DNA of 46,065 nt. Origin: Polaromonas sp. GTDB taxonomy: Bacteria > Pseudomonadota > Gammaproteobacteria > Burkholderiales > Burkholderiaceae_C. The notes beneath the pieces are model-generated. The model saw only the letters and a list, made by a program, of their open reading frames with translations. It had not been told where the DNA came from and searched no databases. Position 1 is the stretch's first letter, and each line of letters opens with the position of its first letter. This document shows positions 18,574 to 27,850 of this stretch, in pieces. Location: positions 1 to 46,065 of the forward strand of contig JAJKJM010000070.1 of assembly GCA_021153985.1 (NCBI GenBank), read 5' to 3'. The position numbers and the translations under genes were made by a program.

Positions 18574-19482
18574 TCAGGAAGCCTTTTTACGGGGTGCAGG
18601 TTTGGCGGCTTTGGCAGCCTTGGCGGTTTTAACGGCTTTAGCTGTTTTAGCCGGCTTAACCGGTTTAGCCGTTTTAGCGGCCTTCACTGCCTTGGCCGCT
18701 GCGCCCTTCCCCGCTCCCAGCTCCACCCACACCGGCGCATGGTCGCTGGCGTGCTCCTCTCCGCGCACCCAGCTGTCGACGCCTGCCGCCTTCAGCCGCG
18801 GCGCCAGCGCGGCGTTGAGCAGGATGTGGTCGATGCGCAAACCCGCGTTGCGCTGCCAGTGTTGCCTGAAGTAGTCCCAGAAGGTGTAGATGCGCTCATC
18901 CGGGTGCAGGTGGCGCAGGCTGTCCACCCAGCCTTGCGCCAGCAGCTTTTCATAAGCGGCGCGGCTTTCCGGTTGCAGCAGCGCGTCTTTGCGCCACGAT
19001 TTGGGGTTGTAAATATCAAAATCCGTGGGCACCACATTGAAGTCACCCGCCAGCGCCACCGGGTGTTCAGACGCATACAAGCCCGCTGCGTGCTGCTGCA
19101 GCCGCTCAAACCAGGCCAGTTTGTAGTCGAACTTAGGCCCAGGCTGCGGATTGCCGTTGGGCAGGTACAGGCAAGCCACGATGATGCCGTCCACCGCCGC
19201 TTCCAGGTAGCGGCTCTGGTCGTCGGCCGCGTCGCCCGGCAACTCGCGGCGGATCTCCAGCGGTGCTTCGCCCTTGGCCAGAATTGCCACGCCGTTCCAT
19301 GAACGCTGGCCTTTAAACAGCGCTGCGTACCCTGCGGCCTCCAGTTCAGCACGCGGGAAGACGCCGTCCAGCGCTTTCAGCTCCTGCAGGCACACCACGT
19401 CGGGCGACTCTTTGGCCAGCCAGTCCAGCAGTTGCGGCAGCCGCGTCTTGATGCCGTTGACGTTAAAGGTCGCGAGTTTCAT
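18574..19482 (-). CDS. xthA: Exodeoxyribonuclease III (Xth family)
   Basis: AP endonuclease and 3'-5' exonuclease for base-excision repair. The 302-residue product begins MKLATFNVNGIKTRLPQLLDWL; key blocks are CLQELKA (metal-binding Glu), ALAGDFNVVP, RIDHILLN and GEEHASDHAPVWVEL with the catalytic Asp-His pair. The catalytic domain ends near residue 256; residues 257-302 are a Lys/Ala/Pro-rich tail of AK(T/A)AK-type repeats, unlike the compact E. coli enzyme and probably DNA-binding. The ATG at 19482 overlaps the stop of the upstream small gene (TGATG). Confidence 0.95.
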   Translation of the reverse strand: MKLATFNVNGIKTRLPQLLDWLAKESPDVVCLQELKALDGVFPRAELEAAGYAALFKGQRSWNGVAILAKGEAPLEIRRELPGDAADDQSRYLEAAVDGIIVACLYLPNGNPQPGPKFDYKLAWFERLQQHAAGLYASEHPVALAGDFNVVPTDFDIYNPKSWRKDALLQPESRAAYEKLLAQGWVDSLRHLHPDERIYTFWDYFRQHWQRNAGLRIDHILLNAALAPRLKAAGVDSWVRGEEHASDHAPVWVELGAGKGAAAKAVKAAKTAKPVKPAKTAKAVKTAKAAKAAKPAPRKKAS

Positions 19483-19733
19483 CAAACACCCGGTGAAGGC
19501 TTGCCCCGCGGGCCGCGCCGGAAGGCCTCGGCGCCGCCACTACCACCACCATCGGGAAAGCTGTGCTGTTTAAGCTTGCCGCCTTCCCCTGGTTTCGCCG
19601 GTTTTTCAATCAGGGTGCTGGCATCGTTACCGTCGGCTTCGTCATCCGGATCGGGGTGAGGGGGATCAAGATGCGGGGCGGCCGCGCCTTCGCCGGTTTT
19701 GGCGCGTGTGGGGCTGGTGCTGGGTCTGGACAT
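19482..19733 (-). CDS. Small hypothetical protein upstream of xthA
   Basis: From the ATG at 19733 the product is 83 residues, hydrophilic and low in complexity: MSRPSTSPTRAKTGEGAAAP, then a His/Pro/Asp stretch, ending GGGSGGAEAFRRGPRGKPSPGV. No signal, membrane segment or known domain is visible, and it is probably disordered. The stop overlaps the xthA start as TGATG, which favours a real, translationally coupled gene. The longer open frame to 19994 runs through an intergenic repeat and is not likely coding. Confidence 0.5.
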   Translation of the reverse strand: MSRPSTSPTRAKTGEGAAAPHLDPPHPDPDDEADGNDASTLIEKPAKPGEGGKLKQHSFPDGGGSGGAEAFRRGPRGKPSPGV

Positions 19734-19841
19734 GGTGGCTCCGAAGTGTTGAGCCCAAGTTACCCCTGCCTGCGGCGTGCTGGTGTCAGACAACGCCGCA
19801 AGGCTTTCCGCGACGACGCCCCGGAATTTAAGTAAAAAGTG

Positions 19842-19889
19842 TCTGTAGCCCAATACCCATCTTGGCTGGCAGCTCCTGAATTCATAGCA
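19842..19889 (-). repeat. Dispersed intergenic repeat, copy C
   Basis: Read on the minus strand it starts TGCTATGAATTCAGGAGCTG and ends TTGGGCTACAGAC, followed by ACTTTTT, the same layout as copy A. It sits in the 288-bp divergent spacer between the small gene upstream of xthA and the dienoyl-CoA reductase-like gene. Apart from this repeat nothing clear is seen in 19734-20021. Confidence 0.65.
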
Positions 19890-19937
19890 AGCCCAAAGCA
19901 CCGGGACCACCCAAGGGTAAGCCCCAACACCCGGTAG

Positions 19938-22142
<2,205 letters not shown>

Positions 22143-22150
22143 CCGCGGGT

Positions 22151-22684
22151 TCAGGCGACGGGTACGGGCTCGGGCGCGGGTTGCGCAACAAGCGCCTCCC
22201 AGCGCACAGGCTGCGCCAGGCCGTTGTCCATCACCGGGCCCCGTTGGTGCACGGCCTCGCCCGACAACACGTTTTCGCGCAGGTCCCTGATCAGCTCGGC
22301 CGCGCCGCCAAAGGGCGTGAACACATCCACCAGCCAGACCTGCTCGCCCGACTGCCAGTCAGCCTGCGCCAGCCGGTGCGGCGGCGTGCGAAAGCGCAAG
22401 GCCGTGTCGTCGGAAAGCCTGGCCCACGAGACAAACGCCAGCGGCATGCCTTCGCGCATGAAGAGCTTGGCCTGCTCCAGCACCAGCGCGGGCATCACGC
22501 GAGATTCCAGGTCGACCATGGAAAGGTGCCGGGTGTTGGGGTGCCGCATCATCAGCCAGGCCACGGGGCCGAGCAGGGGAAGTTGGCCGATCGCGGATTT
22601 CGCCTGGGTCTTCACCAGGTCGGCGAGATGCCTGAGTTCGTCTTCGCTGAGGCTGGCGTCCGTTGGGTCGGCTTCTTGGGTCAT
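22151..22684 (-). CDS. Toxin-activating lysine acyltransferase (HlyC/RtxC family), orphan
   Basis: HlyC-type enzymes transfer a fatty acyl group from acyl-ACP to lysines of RTX protoxins. The 177-residue product (ATG at 22684) has the family core: LLGPVAWLMMRHPNTRHLSM, PALVLEQAKLFMREGMPLAFVSWARLSDD, ADWQSGEQVWLVDVFTPFGG. Both residues shown to be essential in HlyC appear conserved, as His53 and Asp120. No RTX toxin or type I secretion gene lies in the window, so the substrate is unknown. It starts 9 bp from the convergent flavoenzyme stop. The C-terminal tail is Pro/Val/Ala-rich. Confidence 0.82.
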   Translation of the reverse strand: MTQEADPTDASLSEDELRHLADLVKTQAKSAIGQLPLLGPVAWLMMRHPNTRHLSMVDLESRVMPALVLEQAKLFMREGMPLAFVSWARLSDDTALRFRTPPHRLAQADWQSGEQVWLVDVFTPFGGAAELIRDLRENVLSGEAVHQRGPVMDNGLAQPVRWEALVAQPAPEPVPVA

Positions 22685-22796
22685 GGGGCGGCTGCTGGTT
22701 GTTGTAGTTGGTGGCCAGAGGAAAACTGTAAGTTCGCCCAGGGGCCTTTTCTGCATGTAGCGTAGCACGGGCTTGAACCTGGACGCGTGTTCTTGT

Positions 22797-22846
22797 TGCT
22801 ATGCTTTTAGTAGCTGCTTGCAAGCATGAATAAAGGACTGTAGCCC
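22797..22846 (+). repeat. Dispersed intergenic repeat, copy D
   Basis: Starts TTGCTATGCTTTTAGTAGCT and ends AAAGGACTGTAGCCC. It lies in the 236-bp spacer 22685-22920 upstream of the HlyC-like gene, between it and the DUF3820 stop. The rest of that spacer shows no recognisable gene. Confidence 0.65.
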
Positions 22847-22920
22847 GATTTCGCTTACAGATAAGTTTCCAGGAGATCCCAAAAGGAGTGCGGATTCACG
22901 CCCTGTTTGGTGGCATGGCC

Positions 22921-23130
22921 TCAGCGCCGAAGTGGATCCAGCAGCGGCTTGAGGCCGTTGTGGTCGATCTCCTGCATCAGCGCCAGCAGGCGCCCGATCT
23001 CGCCTTTGGGAAAGCCCTCGCGGGCAAACCAGTTGAGGTAGTTGCCGGGCAGGTCCGCGATGAGGGTGCCCTTGTGTTTGCCAAAAGGCATTTCGCGGGT
23101 CACTAACAAGAGAAGGTCTTCGGGGTTCAT
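22921..23130 (-). CDS. DUF3820 family protein
   Basis: A 69-residue protein with the compact DUF3820 signature: MPFGKHKGTLIADLPGNYLNWFAREGFPKGEIGRLL followed by a short C-terminal helix. The family is widespread; members have been linked to putative quorum-sensing-regulated factors, but biochemical function is not established. It starts 20 bp downstream of the Sui1/YciH gene on the same strand, suggesting an operon. Confidence 0.8.
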   Translation of the reverse strand: MNPEDLLLLVTREMPFGKHKGTLIADLPGNYLNWFAREGFPKGEIGRLLALMQEIDHNGLKPLLDPLRR

Positions 23131-23150
23131 GGCTGATCCAGATTCATGGC

Positions 23151-23513
23151 TCAGCCCCCCGCCCGCTTGGCGGCATGGCCCAGCTTTTGCAGCATCTGCA
23201 CCACCAGCTCGCAGTGGTCGCCCTGCACTTCAATCACGCCGTCTTTCACTGTGCCGCCCGAGCCGCAGGCGGCCTTGACCTGTTTGCCCAGCTGCGCCAG
23301 CGCCAGGGCGTCCAGCGGCAGGCCCTTGATGACCGTGACGGTTTTGCCGCCGCGGCCTTTGCTTTCACGGCTGACACGCACGGCGCCGCCAGCGCTTGGC
23401 GCGGCTTGTGCCTGCTTGCAGGTGCAGGAATCCACCGGCTGGCGGCAGCCCGGGCACATGCGTCCTGCATCGGTTGAATAGACCAGGCCACCGCCTGAGG
23501 AGATTTTTTTCAT
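23151..23513 (-). CDS. yciH: Translation initiation factor Sui1 (YciH) family protein
   Basis: A 120-residue bacterial SUI1/eIF1-like protein. The N-terminal zinc-ribbon-like part has CPGC and CTC (DAGRMCPGCRQPVDSCTC); the SUI1 domain follows: VRVSRESKGRGGKTVTVIKGL, LGKQVKAACGSGGTVKDGVIEVQGDH and LVVQMLQKLGHAAKRAGG. In E. coli YciH can influence start-codon fidelity and is not essential. It is first in a likely two-gene operon with the DUF3820 gene; upstream lies a large inverted repeat. Confidence 0.92.
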   Translation of the reverse strand: MKKISSGGGLVYSTDAGRMCPGCRQPVDSCTCKQAQAAPSAGGAVRVSRESKGRGGKTVTVIKGLPLDALALAQLGKQVKAACGSGGTVKDGVIEVQGDHCELVVQMLQKLGHAAKRAGG

Positions 23514-23532
23514 TGGGGGATTGTGAAGACCT

Positions 23533-23677
23533 TTATCCGCAGATTTCGCAGATTTACGCAGATTGAAGACAAGAAAGCTTCACTCGCTCCTGCTCCTGCT
23601 CCTGCTCCTGCTCCTACCTCACGGTTTTCACATCAGGATTTTCCTAATCTGTGTAAATCTGCGAAATCTGCGGATAA
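23533..23677. repeat. Large inverted repeat with hexanucleotide tandem repeat in the loop
   Basis: The arms at 23533-23564 and 23646-23677 are 32 nt long and complementary with a single mismatch. Each arm is built of short direct repeats of the CGCAGATTT type. The 81-nt loop carries five exact copies of GCTCCT (23586-23615). The GC content is clearly lower than the neighbours. It lies between the starts of yciH and the DUF2726-like gene (23514-23863); no gene is assigned to the open frame across it. Confidence 0.85.
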
Positions 23678-23863
23678 CTGTATTCACTCCCCAGAAGCTG
23701 TAGCTTTAGAACGACCGTTCGCAAAAAAACGTGACGTAGTTCACAAAAAATTGAAAATGTCCTTTATAAACACGGCAGTAATACAGGGATAGCCGTCGCG
23801 CCCGGGCTCGCAGCAGACACAACAACCACCGCAGCCATGGGACGACGACCAGAGGACAAAAAA

Positions 23864-24613
23864 ATGACGGGTACCAGCGTTTTGATCGGCTTTTTTATTT
23901 TTGTGGGCAGCATTGCCTTGGGCGCACTGGGCTACGAACGCTGGTTGTCCCATGTGGTGTCGGCCCGCAAGAAAGTGGCGCGCAACCACACCCTGCGCCG
24001 CAAACCGATCACCAGCCGGGACGAATTGGCGGTCTGGCGCTGGCTCGAAGAAGTCTTTCCCGACCACCACGTGCTGGTGAAAGTGCCTTTTACCGGTTTT
24101 ATCGAGCCCAACCAGCGTGGCGGCGACGCCCACTGGCAGGCCCTTTTGAGTACGGTGAGCTTTTCTTGCGCCGTGGCTGACCGCTCGGGCACCGTGCTGG
24201 GCTGCGTCGACGTGCTGGGGCGCGGCGAAGTGACGGACCGAAAACACGCCTTCAAACGCGAGCTGCTGGCCCGCGCCGGCATTCCCTACTGGATCGTCGA
24301 AAGCCAGCGCAGGCCCAGCGCGGCGCTGCTGCGTGAAAAGTTCATCGCGCCGGCCAACACTGAAGCCGTCAAGCCCGGCGTGGCGAAACCCGCCCCCCGG
24401 CCGGCGCCTGTGAAGCTGGAGCAACCGCAGCTGTCGCGCGTGTCCAGCAACGCATCGAACCTGACCAAAACCGGCCTGACGCCGCTGCACCTGAAGTCAA
24501 CCCTCAAGCTGCAGGCGCTGGCCAGGGCTTTTGCCTTGCGCCTGGCCGGTGAAGGGCCGCCGCGCCGGCATATGGGTTATCCGAGTACGAGCACCAGCAG
24601 CTCGATCATCTGA
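23864..24613 (+). CDS. Membrane-anchored DUF2726-like protein
   Basis: From the ATG at 23864, preceded by AGAGGA, the product is 249 residues. An N-terminal membrane segment (TSVLIGFFIFVGSIALGALGY) is followed by a soluble domain of about 130 residues: ITSRDELAVWRWLEEVFPDHHVLVKVPF, VSFSCAVADRSGTVLGCVDVLG and FKRELLARAGIPYWIVE. This pattern resembles DUF2726, a domain related to restriction-endonuclease-like folds; the assignment is from memory. The C-terminal 90 residues are basic and probably disordered. An alternative start at 23837 adds nine residues. Confidence 0.6.
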   Translation: MTGTSVLIGFFIFVGSIALGALGYERWLSHVVSARKKVARNHTLRRKPITSRDELAVWRWLEEVFPDHHVLVKVPFTGFIEPNQRGGDAHWQALLSTVSFSCAVADRSGTVLGCVDVLGRGEVTDRKHAFKRELLARAGIPYWIVESQRRPSAALLREKFIAPANTEAVKPGVAKPAPRPAPVKLEQPQLSRVSSNASNLTKTGLTPLHLKSTLKLQALARAFALRLAGEGPPRRHMGYPSTSTSSSII

Positions 24614-24622
24614 TTTGGGTTT

Positions 24623-24649
24623 ACTCCCTCTCCCAGGGGGAGAGGGAGT
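24623..24649. terminator. Palindromic REP-like hairpin, likely bidirectional terminator
   Basis: A perfect 12-bp stem ACTCCCTCTCCC / GGGAGAGGGAGT with a 3-base loop, in the 43-bp convergent gap between the DUF2726-like and FHA genes. The same CTCCCTCTCCC arm recurs at 27703-27827. Confidence 0.65.
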
Positions 24650-24656
24650 TGAAAAC

Positions 24657-25301
24657 CTAACCCCCCTTCAGCAAAAACTCCATCTCCGTCCCAGCCAGGT
24701 TCAGCACATCATGGTGCGCCAGCGGCATGGCCTTGGGCCCTATGGGTTTGCCATTGCAAGTTGATGGGGTCGATCCGTCCATGTGGGCCACGTAATAGCC
24801 GTCGCGCCGGTGCGAGATCGACACCACGGCAACGCCCGGCTGGCCAAAGGTGGTGACAGCCTTGACCACCGGCACTTCAAGGCCGGCTGACGAGCCTGAC
24901 AGCACCTTCAGGCTGGCCTGCAAGGCACCGGTGGTGCCGGGCAGGCCGATCGCGTCCAGCGACATGGCAGTGGTTTCCTGGTTTGCCTCGGATTCTTCTT
25001 CATGCTCGGACTTCGCCAGGTACACGATGCGGAAGTTGCCGATGTTGATGACGTCGTTGTCATGCAGCAGCTCGCGCGACTTGACCATGTGGCCGTTCAG
25101 GTAGGTGCCGTTGGTGCTGCCAAGGTCCTCCAGGTACACGTCCGCAATGCCCTTCATCAAAAATGCGCAGTGCTCGCCGCTGACGATCAGGTTGTCAAAG
25201 ATGATGTCGTTGTAGGGCCGGCGGCCCAGCGTGGTCCGGTCGCTCTTGAGATACACATGTTTGATCTCAACACCTTCGACCGATGCAATGAGTTGCGGCA
25301 T
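24657..25301 (-). CDS. FHA domain protein
   Basis: A 214-residue cytoplasmic protein with an N-terminal forkhead-associated domain that binds phosphothreonine: TTLGRRPYNDIIFDNLIVSGEHC (Arg and Ser of the GR...S..H signature) and LEDLGSTNGTYLNGHMV. The second half, from about residue 120, repeats a weaker FHA-like pattern (GQPGVAVVSISHRRDGYYVAHMDG), so it may be a tandem or degenerate second FHA domain. Start MPQLIASVEG at 25301. It presumably works with a Ser/Thr kinase elsewhere, as none is in the window. Confidence 0.88.
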   Translation of the reverse strand: MPQLIASVEGVEIKHVYLKSDRTTLGRRPYNDIIFDNLIVSGEHCAFLMKGIADVYLEDLGSTNGTYLNGHMVKSRELLHDNDVINIGNFRIVYLAKSEHEEESEANQETTAMSLDAIGLPGTTGALQASLKVLSGSSAGLEVPVVKAVTTFGQPGVAVVSISHRRDGYYVAHMDGSTPSTCNGKPIGPKAMPLAHHDVLNLAGTEMEFLLKGG

Positions 25302-25404
25302 GAGGGCCTTTCTGCGGAGTGAGTCGCCAGACACGCCCTATGCGGCAGGCGACAAGCCATCGTAGCGCCGGCGCCGCGATGGCACAAGGGCGCCCCGGCC
25401 TGCC

Positions 25405-25866
25405 CTATTTCCTGGCGACGGCAGTCCGGCAGGCGGCGCGCACCAGCCGCTGCGTCGGGTTGGGCGTCACGTCGCGAAACTCCATGGGCCGCTTCACGTC
25501 GGGCGGGTAGGTCGACGTCTTGTGCGAAGTCCCCTGCCACGCCGGCTCCATATAGAAGTCGAGCGACAGGTACCGGGCCGTTTTGCTGGCACAGTCAAAC
25601 AGCACCGTGGACGTGTAGGAGCGGTAAGGCACACCGTCCCAGCTGGTGCGCTGCACAGAGCGGCTGACGCGGATTTTCATGGTCCGCAAATCGCCGTTGA
25701 CGGCGACAGGAATCGGGTCGACTTCAATGGTGTTGACAGCCACATCCTTCGGGTCGCCCAGCACATTGAGCCAGGTGGTCTGGGCCGGCTGCGCGTGCAG
25801 CGAACCCGCTCCACCCAGGCCGCCCAGGCTGCTGAACAAACTGCAAACGACAATCGCTTTTTTCAT
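25405..25866 (-). CDS. Exported surface-adhesin-E-like protein
   Basis: A 153-residue protein with a signal peptide (MKKAIVVCSLFSSLGGLGGAGSLHA), then WLNVLGDPKDVAVNTIEVDPI, MKIRVSRSVQRTSWDGVPYRSYTSTVLFDCASKTARYLSLDFY and a C-terminal Cys-containing segment. The pattern of a tryptophan near the start, a 'YxS...FDC' centre and a late cysteine matches exported proteins of the adhesin-E-like type; I am only moderately sure of the family. The two Cys could form a disulfide in the periplasm. The start has a good AAGGGAG site. Confidence 0.65.
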   Translation of the reverse strand: MKKAIVVCSLFSSLGGLGGAGSLHAQPAQTTWLNVLGDPKDVAVNTIEVDPIPVAVNGDLRTMKIRVSRSVQRTSWDGVPYRSYTSTVLFDCASKTARYLSLDFYMEPAWQGTSHKTSTYPPDVKRPMEFRDVTPNPTQRLVRAACRTAVARK

Positions 25867-26115
25867 ATGCTCCCTTGCTGGGTGTTGCCTGATGTCCGCC
25901 AGATCACTGCGCGCCTTCCATGGCGCGTCTACGATGTTTTACGCGGCACTACAAGGCGTCACATCTGTATCAGTCTAGCGGGATGCCGTTGATTCTGCTA
26001 AGGAAAATAACTCTCATGCTCTGAAAGCCGCGTCCGCACGGGCTTGTAGGCGCCCGCCGACAACAAGCAGCGCTGCACCCCTGCGCCGGCGCACCAAGCT
26101 GAGCAATAACTTGAA

Positions 26116-26140
26116 GGAATGGAATTTTCCATGCCATTCC
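26116..26140 (+). promoter_or_regulatory. Hairpin in the 5' leader of the CsbD gene
   Basis: Inverted repeat GGAATGG / CCATTCC enclosing a smaller palindrome TGGAATTTTCCA, ending 15 bp before the CsbD start codon. It could be an operator or an mRNA structure affecting translation. The rest of 25867-26155 shows no recognisable gene. Confidence 0.45.
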
Positions 26141-26155
26141 CGAAAGGTACATCCC

Positions 26156-26374
26156 ATGAACAAAGACCAGGTCAAAGGCAAGATCAAGGAAGTCGCCGGT
26201 GAAGTGCAGGAGCACACAGGCCGTATGGTCGGCAGCACCGAACAGGAAGCCAAGGGCCACGCCCGCGAAATGGAGGGCAAAGTCCAGAAGGGCTACGGCG
26301 ACGTGAAAGAAAACGTCAAGGATGCCGCCAAGGACGTGAAGCGGGATCTGAACCGCGATCCGCTGAAGCCTTGA
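26156..26374 (+). CDS. CsbD family stress-response protein
   Basis: A 72-residue, highly charged helical protein: MNKDQVKGKIKEVAGEVQEHTGRMVG, EAKGHAREMEGKVQKGYGDVKENVKDAAKDVKRDL. This is the CsbD signature, a general-stress family whose mechanism is unknown. The start at 26156 is chosen because the family always begins MNKDQVKGK; a further 15 codons upstream run through the hairpin. A strong terminator lies about 50 bp downstream, so the gene is monocistronic. Confidence 0.92.
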   Translation: MNKDQVKGKIKEVAGEVQEHTGRMVGSTEQEAKGHAREMEGKVQKGYGDVKENVKDAAKDVKRDLNRDPLKP

Positions 26375-26427
26375 TAAAGCTTTAGCTTCTTTGACGCTTT
26401 GACGGCGAAAGATTTCGCCTTCGATAA

Positions 26428-26457
26428 AAACGGCCGCTCTTCAAAGCGGCCGTTTTG
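26428..26457 (+). terminator. Rho-independent terminator after the CsbD gene
   Basis: A perfect 12-bp stem AAAACGGCCGCT / AGCGGCCGTTTT with a 6-base loop and terminal T-run. A smaller hairpin (GGCGAAA ... TTTCGCC) precedes it at about 26403-26418. Confidence 0.88.
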
Positions 26458-26533
26458 CTTTCCGACGCAGCCACGGGCGCTTTGCCGATACACCCCTTGG
26501 CAACCCGCGTCCATGATGGGTGTCGGGCCACCT

Positions 26534-26573
26534 TTTGGACACCCTTTGGACACCCTTTGGACACCCTTGGACA
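26534..26573. repeat. 11-bp tandem repeat directly upstream of the ROK-like gene
   Basis: Three perfect copies of TTTGGACACCC plus a partial fourth (TTGGACA), ending 5 bp before the ATG at 26579. The repeat occupies the position of the ribosome-binding site, and no canonical Shine-Dalgarno is visible there. Confidence 0.85.
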
Positions 26574-26578
26574 TCTAC

Positions 26579-27736
26579 ATGCCCCCTCAAACATCCCGTA
26601 AAGCGACCCGTCAAGCACCGCGCCCCTCCTTGCCCGACGACCTCACCCACGGCGGCCTGAAGCGCCCTGGGGTCACCATCAACGGCTACAGCCTCGAGCT
26701 GCACGACGGCGACGGCTTTGTGGGCGACAGCGTCAGCCGCGTGGCCTATAGCCAGATGCTCGACGTATGGCGCAAGCTGTACCGCCGCATCAGCGGCCTG
26801 GACCCGCTGGGAACGAAACCCACACGCGAGATCAGCAAGAAGCGGCTGGACGATTTGCTGCGGCGCAACGGCAAAGCGGCTGCGATTATTTCGGCGGCGT
26901 CTGAAGACTACGCTTGGCAACTGGCGCGCGTGGTGCGCCGCTTTCTGGCGCACACGTCGTGGCAAGGCGTGCGGCGCATCGTAGTGGGCGGCGGGTTTCA
27001 GAAAAGCCTGGTGGGAGAGCTAGCCATAGACCGCGCGGCAGAGCTTCTCTACCAGGAGAGCAGCCGCGTGCACCTGATGACCTTGCGCCACCACCCCGAC
27101 GAAGGCGGCCTGATCGGCTGGGTGCACCTGGCGCCGCCTGAGTTGCTGGCGCAGTACGACGCGTTCCTGGCGGTCGACATAGGCGGCACCAACGTGCGCT
27201 GCGGCATCGTGCGGCCGCGGCTGCACAAGGCGCCCGATTTATCAGACGTGAAAGTCATGGGCCTGCAGAAATGGGGCCATGCCGGCGACAGCGACGCGAC
27301 ACGCCGCGAAGACCTGGTGCAGGGCATTGCCGACATGCTCAAAAAATTGATCCGGCAGGCGAAGCGTAAAGACCTGTCGCTGGCCCCCTTTGTGGGCGTG
27401 GCCTGCCCGGGCGTGATCAACGAAGACGGCTCCATCTCGGCCGGCGCACAAAACCTGCCCGGCAACTGGGAGACGCCGCGTTTTAACCTGGCGCATGACT
27501 TGTGCGAGCGCCTGCCCAAGATCAACGGCCAGGCCACACAGGTGCGCCTGCACAACGACGCGGTGGTGCAAGGCTTGTCAGAACTGCCGTTTATGCAGGG
27601 TGTGAAGCGCTGGGCGGTGCTGACGGTGGGCACCGGGCTGGGCAATGCGAGCTATACCAATATGGGTGGACGGCCGAAGCCGAATGCCAAGCCGCGGGGT
27701 TCTACTCCCTCTCCCTCTGGGAGAGGGCGGGGGTGA
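26579..27736 (+). CDS. ROK-like/ASKHA-fold protein with unusual motif order
   Basis: A 385-residue protein. The actin-like ATPase/sugar-kinase signatures are in the second half: FLAVDIGGTNVRCGIV (phosphate 1, about 200), FVGVACPGVINEDGSI, VRLHNDAVVQGLSEL and WAVLTVGTGLGNASY (phosphate 2). The first half carries a block, WQGVRRIVVGGGFQKSLVGELAIDRAAELLY, that looks like the C-terminal part of a ROK kinase. No zinc-binding GHxxxCxCG segment is seen. The last roughly 15 residues (RGSTPSPSGRGRG) are encoded by a REP-type palindrome. It might be a sugar kinase, or a non-catalytic relative; substrate unknown. Confidence 0.65.
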   Translation: MPPQTSRKATRQAPRPSLPDDLTHGGLKRPGVTINGYSLELHDGDGFVGDSVSRVAYSQMLDVWRKLYRRISGLDPLGTKPTREISKKRLDDLLRRNGKAAAIISAASEDYAWQLARVVRRFLAHTSWQGVRRIVVGGGFQKSLVGELAIDRAAELLYQESSRVHLMTLRHHPDEGGLIGWVHLAPPELLAQYDAFLAVDIGGTNVRCGIVRPRLHKAPDLSDVKVMGLQKWGHAGDSDATRREDLVQGIADMLKKLIRQAKRKDLSLAPFVGVACPGVINEDGSISAGAQNLPGNWETPRFNLAHDLCERLPKINGQATQVRLHNDAVVQGLSELPFMQGVKRWAVLTVGTGLGNASYTNMGGRPKPNAKPRGSTPSPSGRGRG

Positions 27737-27827
27737 GGGTCGGCGGCGGTCAATATTCCACTGCATCATTCACAGGCCGCTAGCCCTCACCCCTGCCCCT
27801 CTCCCAGCGGGAGAGGGAGCAAGAGGG
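27703..27827. repeat. Pair of inverted REP-like elements (BIME-like)
   Basis: Unit 1 (about 27703-27742) and unit 2 (about 27783-27827) are near reverse complements; each contains CTCCCTCTCCC-type arms around a short loop plus a GGGGGTGAGGG extension. They flank about 40 bp of unrelated sequence. Unit 1 holds the ROK-like stop codon; unit 2 ends about 24 bp before the PBP stop. They lie between convergent genes and may also terminate transcription. Confidence 0.75.
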
Positions 27828-27850
27828 ATGGAGAGCATGCCCGAACTGAG

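Noticed and set aside
23523-23792. 89-codon ORF across the large inverted repeat
   Set aside because: Its sequence is a translation of repeat units (PAPAPAPA and RRFRRF) and has no ribosome-binding site.
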